64,000 nt of DNA from Chondrus crispus (lineage: Eukaryota > Rhodophyta > Florideophyceae > Gigartinales > Gigartinaceae). This document shows, piece by piece, positions 59,662-64,000 of this stretch. The translations under genes and the position numbers were made by a program. Within the stretch, counting starts at the first letter, position 1; each line of letters opens with the position of its first letter. Location: the NCBI RefSeq assembly GCF_000350225.1, contig NW_005178809.1, forward strand, positions 1,004,753 to 1,068,752, read 5' to 3'. The notes beneath the pieces were generated by a model that saw nothing but the letters and a program-made list of their open reading frames with translations, searched no databases and was not told where the DNA came from.

Positions 59662-60326
59662 TCACAAGGTAATAATTGTAATGATAACTATACATGCACA
59701 CACGTGCACACGTAATACACGGCTCACAACGCCGCACAGACGACGGCGCTAGTGTCTAGGTGACAAATGACCTCATATGAGGCCATTTGACCTCATATGA
59801 GGTCACTTTTCAACTTATTTTTCTCGACTTGTGCTAGCTCAACAAGATGGAAAAAAGATACTCTCGACACGGCAGTTGACTTCTGCGTTGTGGAAGGGTG
59901 GAGTTTCGTGAGATCTGCACGTCTTCTCCAGCGATTTTTAAAATGCCCAAAAAGGAGCCTTTTTTGACCAACCTCAAAACGTTTTATGTTGATATCTTCG
60001 AAACCAAAACGCCTGTTTAAAAAGTCAACTCATCATTGATAGTTCATTAGATTCTTAGTCTCTCTGTGCATTAACAACCGCCATCCCAATGTTTTGCAAG
60101 ATGTTATTGCCGAGCGCGTATACGTTAAAGAAATGGTGTCCAAACTGAATGTTTTAAAGTTTCGATTTAATTTATATATTTTTGCAAAAAAAAGCTGGCC
60201 TCATATGAGGCCATGACTGACCTCATATGAGGTCAAATTGCTTGTCGTCTAGACACTAGGTCGCTAGTCTTAAGAGAATGAGTGAGAGTGAGGGAAGTAA
60301 ATGAGAGTCATCGTCTCGTCACCACA
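59625..60326 (+). repeat. Extended 3' LTR of copia element E with a transposon insertion
   Basis: Head copy TGTAATGATAACCAT at 59625, a 52-bp spacer, body from TGTAATGATAACTATACATG (59677) to 60326, interrupted at 59753-60255 by an inverted-repeat transposon. Without it the body equals the 143-bp 5' LTR apart from a few substitutions. Confidence 0.93.
59753..60255. mobile_element. 503-bp inverted-repeat transposon (MITE-like) with four CATATG palindromes
   Basis: Termini TGTCTAGGTGACAA and, inverted, TGTCTAGACGACAA (12 of 14). The target duplication is CTAG (59749-59752, 60256-60259) or, equally compatible, TA, since the sequence is palindromic. The uninterrupted 5' LTR reads GGCGCTAGGTCGC. 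Subterminal palindromes: CCTCATATGAGG at 59771-59782 and 60199-60210, and the 18-bp TGACCTCATATGAGGTCA at 59788-59805 and 60218-60235. The interior is AT-rich without a long frame. A TA-type target would point to Tc1/mariner. Confidence 0.88.
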
Positions 60327-60800
60327 GGGGGGACTGGTCTACTCGTGCTCGTACTGTACCTTCAGTGATCTTTACGTGTGCAGGTGCTTCAACACTGTGC
60401 GCCCTACCGACACTTCTTGCACTACTGCAACGGTTCGCCCTACCGACACTGTTCAGCCTACTGACACTGTTCGAACCAACACTGTCTGTTCCTAGGAAAC
60501 CATCAACTGCTCGAAATGGGATAGGATACATATCGTAGAGGTTTGTCTGCAAAGCCGAAGAGAGAGAGGGGTACGGAACACGGAACGAAGTAAACTTCAT
60601 GCTTTTGGTGAGCATTCACCCTGTCATTAGCAAGACTTTGCTAAGTGCCTTCGCGCACTGTCCCCGCGCTCGTGTGCGCTGCCCTCGCGCTCGTGCGCAC
60701 TGTCCCTGCGCTCGTGCACACTGTCCTCGCGCTCGTGCGCATCTCTACCGTCACACACACTCGAGACGCCGCCTTCGGCGTCTCGCCCCAAGACGCACAA
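60327..60800. repeat. Unique stretch with two short tandem arrays
   Basis: 60400-60490 has three to four degenerate copies of a CCTACCGACACTG unit. 60655-60745 has about four copies of a 20-bp unit of the type GCGCTCGTGCGCACTGTCC. No gene seen; S1 unit 3 starts just after. Confidence 0.7.
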
Positions 60801-61147
60801 CATGATGCAACTCTGCTTGGAGAGTTGACATTTGATCCCCTATTTTTTTATATTGTCTGGGCGACCACCTGGGCGACCACCAGTCACTAATACGGCCTTT
60901 CTATCACCACATTCCCTTACAACATTATTCAGTGAGTAAGCATCTACATCAGTATTGTTACCCTTGATTCAGCAGAACTGGACTACGACGGCTAAAAAAT
61001 AAACACAACATTGACAGTCGGGCTTGTTTAACAACAGGTGTTTTTCGGTGTCAAAAAGCGATGAGATATATTGATCGATGGCGGTGAACGAACCACGGAG
61101 GGAAGCACCTGCTGCTGCTCCATCTTCCTCGGGCGCTTACCTTGCGC

Positions 61148-62242
61148 TTACCTTGTTCCCCCACTGGTGCCCCTGCCCCTTCTCTTGCATATGCAGGAGA
61201 ATACTATTTTCCCTTCAACAGATTTCCTCGGTCGACACTTCGAGGCACCCACTATAACCCGCCGTCTTCTCTGACGATCAGTACCATCGATGTATGACTC
61301 ATCTTTCACAGCTGTTAGTGGTATCTCCACTTCTACCATGTTATTCATCATTAGCTCCACCTTCCTTCCGGTTAAAACGGCCCTCGACAACTTTCCATTT
61401 TTCAATCTGCATTCGATCCTGTAATTCGATTTACGAAGTGGTGCTCTTTCGCTTGACGGAACTGGCCTCACAACCAGGGCTATCTTTTCCCCCGCTCGCC
61501 GCAACACTTCGAGAGCTGCGATAATGTTACCCTGTTTGTTTGGTAGAAAACGTCTGCTTTGTCGTACCCTGCTTTCCACGTACGTCGTAGGGGACGTCAA
61601 TTCCTCCTCCGCCCCGGATGTGAAGTCATCTCCTATTCCATTCAGCCCCTCCATGTACATTCGGAGACCGGATATTCTCACCTGCAGCTGCGTCGCACTT
61701 GCCCTTACCTCATCCGTTGTACTCCTATTGCACTCCTCTCCGGTGCAAGCGGAAGTCGCTAATCTTCTCCTCGCAATTCTTGTTTCTTTCTTCACTCTCT
61801 CAGGCCTGCACTCTGCGAGAGTTTTGAATACGACATGTACCAGGCGGAACCGTTGCACGTTTCCGTTTGAGTCTGTGAAGACGTCGCACTTTTTCCTCCA
61901 TAGTTCAGGTTCGAGCTGTAAAAATGAGGTGCATAACGTTGTATCTCGACGCGTGAATCTGAGTCCTTCGAGATCTCGGGCTTCAGCACATAGGCAAGCA
62001 CCAATATTTTGAATGTCATCTAAGACGCAGGGTAAGTTTGAGAGTTGTAATTTTCTGTCGCGAACCGCATTGTGTCTTGGTAGGGTCTTAGGCTCAACTT
62101 CTTCTGCTGCGGCTTGATTGTCCTGGCTCGGGGGTCGTAGAAAGGTTAGCGGCCCACTCTCAAACATGCTCTGGATGTCGAAGCGCCATGCCTGGGCGTG
62201 GAATGCATATGCAAGGACGAGGAGAGCTGAAGTAAACCTCAT
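61148..62242 (-). CDS. Secreted protein, copy 3, intact, without Ser/Pro linker
   Basis: 364 residues from MRFTSALLVLAYAFHAQAW (62242). An in-frame ATG 66 nt further upstream would bury the signal peptide, so the later one is chosen. Same cysteine-bearing first domain as copy 1 (LPCVLDD, GACLCAE, TLCTSFL, KKCDVF, AECRPE), joined directly by ETRIARRRLATSACTGEEC to the second domain (VEIPLTAVKDESYIDGT, IVGASKCRPRK), with a basic end (CICKRRGRGTSGG). About 120 residues of the linker of copy 1 are missing without loss of frame. Function unknown; secretion is inferred from the signal peptide. TATAAAAG at 62888-62895 reads on the plus strand and is not this gene's promoter. Confidence 0.87.
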   Translation of the reverse strand: MRFTSALLVLAYAFHAQAWRFDIQSMFESGPLTFLRPPSQDNQAAAEEVEPKTLPRHNAVRDRKLQLSNLPCVLDDIQNIGACLCAEARDLEGLRFTRRDTTLCTSFLQLEPELWRKKCDVFTDSNGNVQRFRLVHVVFKTLAECRPERVKKETRIARRRLATSACTGEECNRSTTDEVRASATQLQVRISGLRMYMEGLNGIGDDFTSGAEEELTSPTTYVESRVRQSRRFLPNKQGNIIAALEVLRRAGEKIALVVRPVPSSERAPLRKSNYRIECRLKNGKLSRAVLTGRKVELMMNNMVEVEIPLTAVKDESYIDGTDRQRRRRVIVGASKCRPRKSVEGKIVFSCICKRRGRGTSGGTR

Positions 62243-62990
62243 CTTTTTGCCGGTATGGAGAAGGGGACCGCGTACCCCTTGCTTGACCCAGTCTAGAATG
62301 GGACACACCGTGACCGGTAGGCACGGAGAGCATTAAGTATTGAATAGTCTAGAACGCTGCTTCATTGTACCGTGCTGGGTGAGGATAGTATGGCCATATG
62401 TTTCGAACTGGTTCTCGCAGTCTGGTCTCTCGAGACTTGTGTCGCGGAAGAGCGTGGGTGTTCATACTGGGTGGAAAACACTAGATAGGAAGCAGAGAAC
62501 AGTTGGACGGGGTAGCATGTGTGGTCGCAAGTTGATATGTAGGAAGACCGCGACCGTATGGCCACGAACATCCGGTCATGACAATGAATGGACATTGTCT
62601 TCGATGAAAGGCTGGGAAACTCATGTTGGAAACTACAGTCGTTGGACATGCAGATGGATACATGCGTTGGTCGGGGTGCCTAGTGCAGACCCAATTCGAG
62701 TTGCTCCCTTCGCTAATAATATGGTATTGCCACAGTGACAGCTGACGGGTAATAGCTGGACAGTAGTGCTAATGCATAGTCTCTCAAGAAATCAAAATGC
62801 CTGGCGAGGAGAGGACTACCTCGGTGCAAATCATCTTTCCTTGTTTAATGGATAGTTCTACATAGGACTTTAATTCGGTCTGTAGTTCTATAAAAGCCCA
62901 GGTCTCCAGGAGGGAGAAGAGCCTCGATGGAACAGCATCGTTCCTGGGGGTTTCTTTTCGTCAGATCGGAGTGTCTACACAAGCAACAGG

Positions 62991-63227
62991 TTAAAGAGAT
63001 ATGCACTCATCTCGCAAACGCGTCGAAAAACGAGACGCAAAAAATAAAAGGACAGTCGCGATCTCTTCCCTCGCAAGACAAGGAGTTTGGTCCAAACCTC
63101 GCGTTAATAGTGTCCTTAGCCCTCCTATGAAATGGTCTTCGCGCGTGCGTAAGGCGCTAAATAGTGTATTTCGGACAACGGTGTTGGTGGCGTCCGCTTT
63201 ACTCCCCGGTATGTGCAATATTCGCAA
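62991..63227 (-). other. Small frame, S1 unit 3
   Basis: 78 codons, MRILHIPGSKADATN...RLRDECISL, counterpart of the frames at 12291 and 36727. Uncertain as a gene. Confidence 0.2.
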
Positions 63228-63955
63228 TAATTATACGCTACTTATGTCCTACATATGAGCCCGCAAAGTGCAATACTGTACCGCTACCAGTACACGTCCA
63301 GCCACCGCTTATCTGCCGAACACAGCGATGCAGGTCGATGCGTCCCCAACGGCAGGATACAGCACCAGAAAAAGGAGATTGTGCTACCGAGCCGAGGAGC
63401 GGATACGCTACGCTCCGAGAAGGTAATGTTACATTACGCGTTTCCATAAAACCACATGAAATTTGCTTTGTTGTACACCCTAACATGACCTCAATTCGTG
63501 TCTTCTCTTACAGTTCCACTGCATTCATCAGGTGCGGGCACCTACTGGCACCAGTCGTAACCCTGAACAGAGGCCTCGCGACATCCGTGGATAGACACAA
63601 TCACCCTGCGCCACACTGTCCATTGTTTCCAAAGCCTGTAGCCAGGAGGTGTAGCAAAGAGTGTCCTGGCTGCAACCTAAAGCAGAGCGGCCCATTTGCG
63701 AATTGCCGGGCTTTCTCTCCTGGACCTGCAATCAAGATTCTAGTCTCGGCGTCATGATCATGTAGAAGGCTTGAGACAATCTCGAAAGGCAGCATGGACT
63801 GTAGGCGAACAAGTCAACAGGATCACTTCGCGCCTACGCGCCGATCACTTGGAACAACTGTAGTGTACCCGCCTGCAGAATCATGAAATACAACGGCAGC
63901 TGTGCATGGAGGTATACTCTGCGTTCAAGCTTTTCCAACCCCCCTCCCCCCCACC

Positions 63956-64000
63956 GCGAAGATCCTAGCGCTGGATTCTGTCCTTAACGAATCAGCGCGA
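63956..64000. other. Unmatched end of window
   Basis: 45 bp not homologous to the other S1 units; probably the start of another insertion that removes the trypsin-like part of unit 3. Confidence 0.4.

Larger units (their letters stand above)
55132..60326 (+). mobile_element. Copia element E, best-preserved copia
   Basis: 5195 bp including a 503-bp insertion in the 3' LTR. The target duplication is five or six G (55126-55131 and 60327-60332). Intact 985-codon integrase-RT-RNase H frame; gag and protease separated by one TGA and one frameshift. Confidence 0.95.
60801..63955. repeat. S1 host segment, unit 3
   Basis: Homologous to units 1 and 2. The match to the other units ends abruptly at 63955 within a C-rich run (CCCCCCCACC), just before the trypsin-like pseudogene would begin; 63956-64000 is unrelated. 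Confidence 0.92.

Noticed and set aside
60655..60745. Short spaced repeats resembling a CRISPR array
   Set aside because: The units are contiguous, degenerate 20-bp tandem repeats without unique spacers, in eukaryotic DNA.

Overview
The window is eukaryotic nuclear DNA built almost entirely of nested LTR retrotransposons inserted into a tandemly repeated host locus. Copia elements primed by an internal (anticodon stem-loop) fragment of initiator tRNA-Met, chromodomain gypsy elements, few visible introns and a secreted protein with a Ser/Pro-rich linker make a red alga (florideophyte type) my best guess. That is inference, and other protists are possible. A 100-N assembly gap lies at 33186-33285.

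Layout, left to right. (1) 1-3957: 5' part of a decayed Ty3/gypsy element A (minus strand), cut by the window edge. (2) About 4034-4890: a two-finger C2H2 gene or pseudogene with one in-frame TAG. (3) 5361-9984: copia element B (minus), 112-bp LTRs, target duplication CCAAC. (4) About 10100-13870: unit 1 of the host locus ('S1': secreted-protein gene plus a trypsin-like pseudogene). (5) 14240-14942: host segment 'S2', interrupted by an 18.6-kb nest holding a non-LTR element (minus), the 13.1-kb gypsy element F (minus, with a long antisense ORF), a copia LTR scrap, the gap and GC-rich repeats; S2 resumes at 33556. (6) 33577-34190: a 614-bp miniature LTR element (TRIM) with target duplication CCGAG. 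(7) 34291-36963 and 42959-44620: S1 unit 2, split by copia element C (minus, target duplication AAATT). (8) 44731-48711: copia element D (plus, target duplication GTGTT). (9) About 48765-49314 and 54815-55030: S2 again, split by gypsy element I (plus). (10) 55132-60326: copia element E (plus), whose 3' LTR carries a 503-bp inverted-repeat transposon. (11) 60801-63955: S1 unit 3.

Removing the insertions leaves a head-to-tail host array S1-S2-S1-S2-S1. Units 2 and 3 are nearly identical and unit 1 is older. Empty paralogous sites confirm the insertion points of the TRIM, C and gypsy I.

The most unusual signal is shared by all five copia-type elements (B, C, D, E and the TRIM). The 3' LTR has its first 10-16 nt duplicated 45-66 bp upstream, directly after a very short GGGA[C/G] purine motif. 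An inverted repeat with a 32-36-nt loop encloses that motif and the upstream copy. The stem sequences differ between elements while pairing is kept. In the four elements where it can be told, the 5' LTR begins with the upstream copy's nucleotides and continues with the downstream copy's. This is what a template jump during plus-strand strong-stop synthesis would leave. In C, E and the TRIM the reading frame also starts at the ATG inside the primer-binding site, the triplet complementary to the initiator tRNA anticodon.
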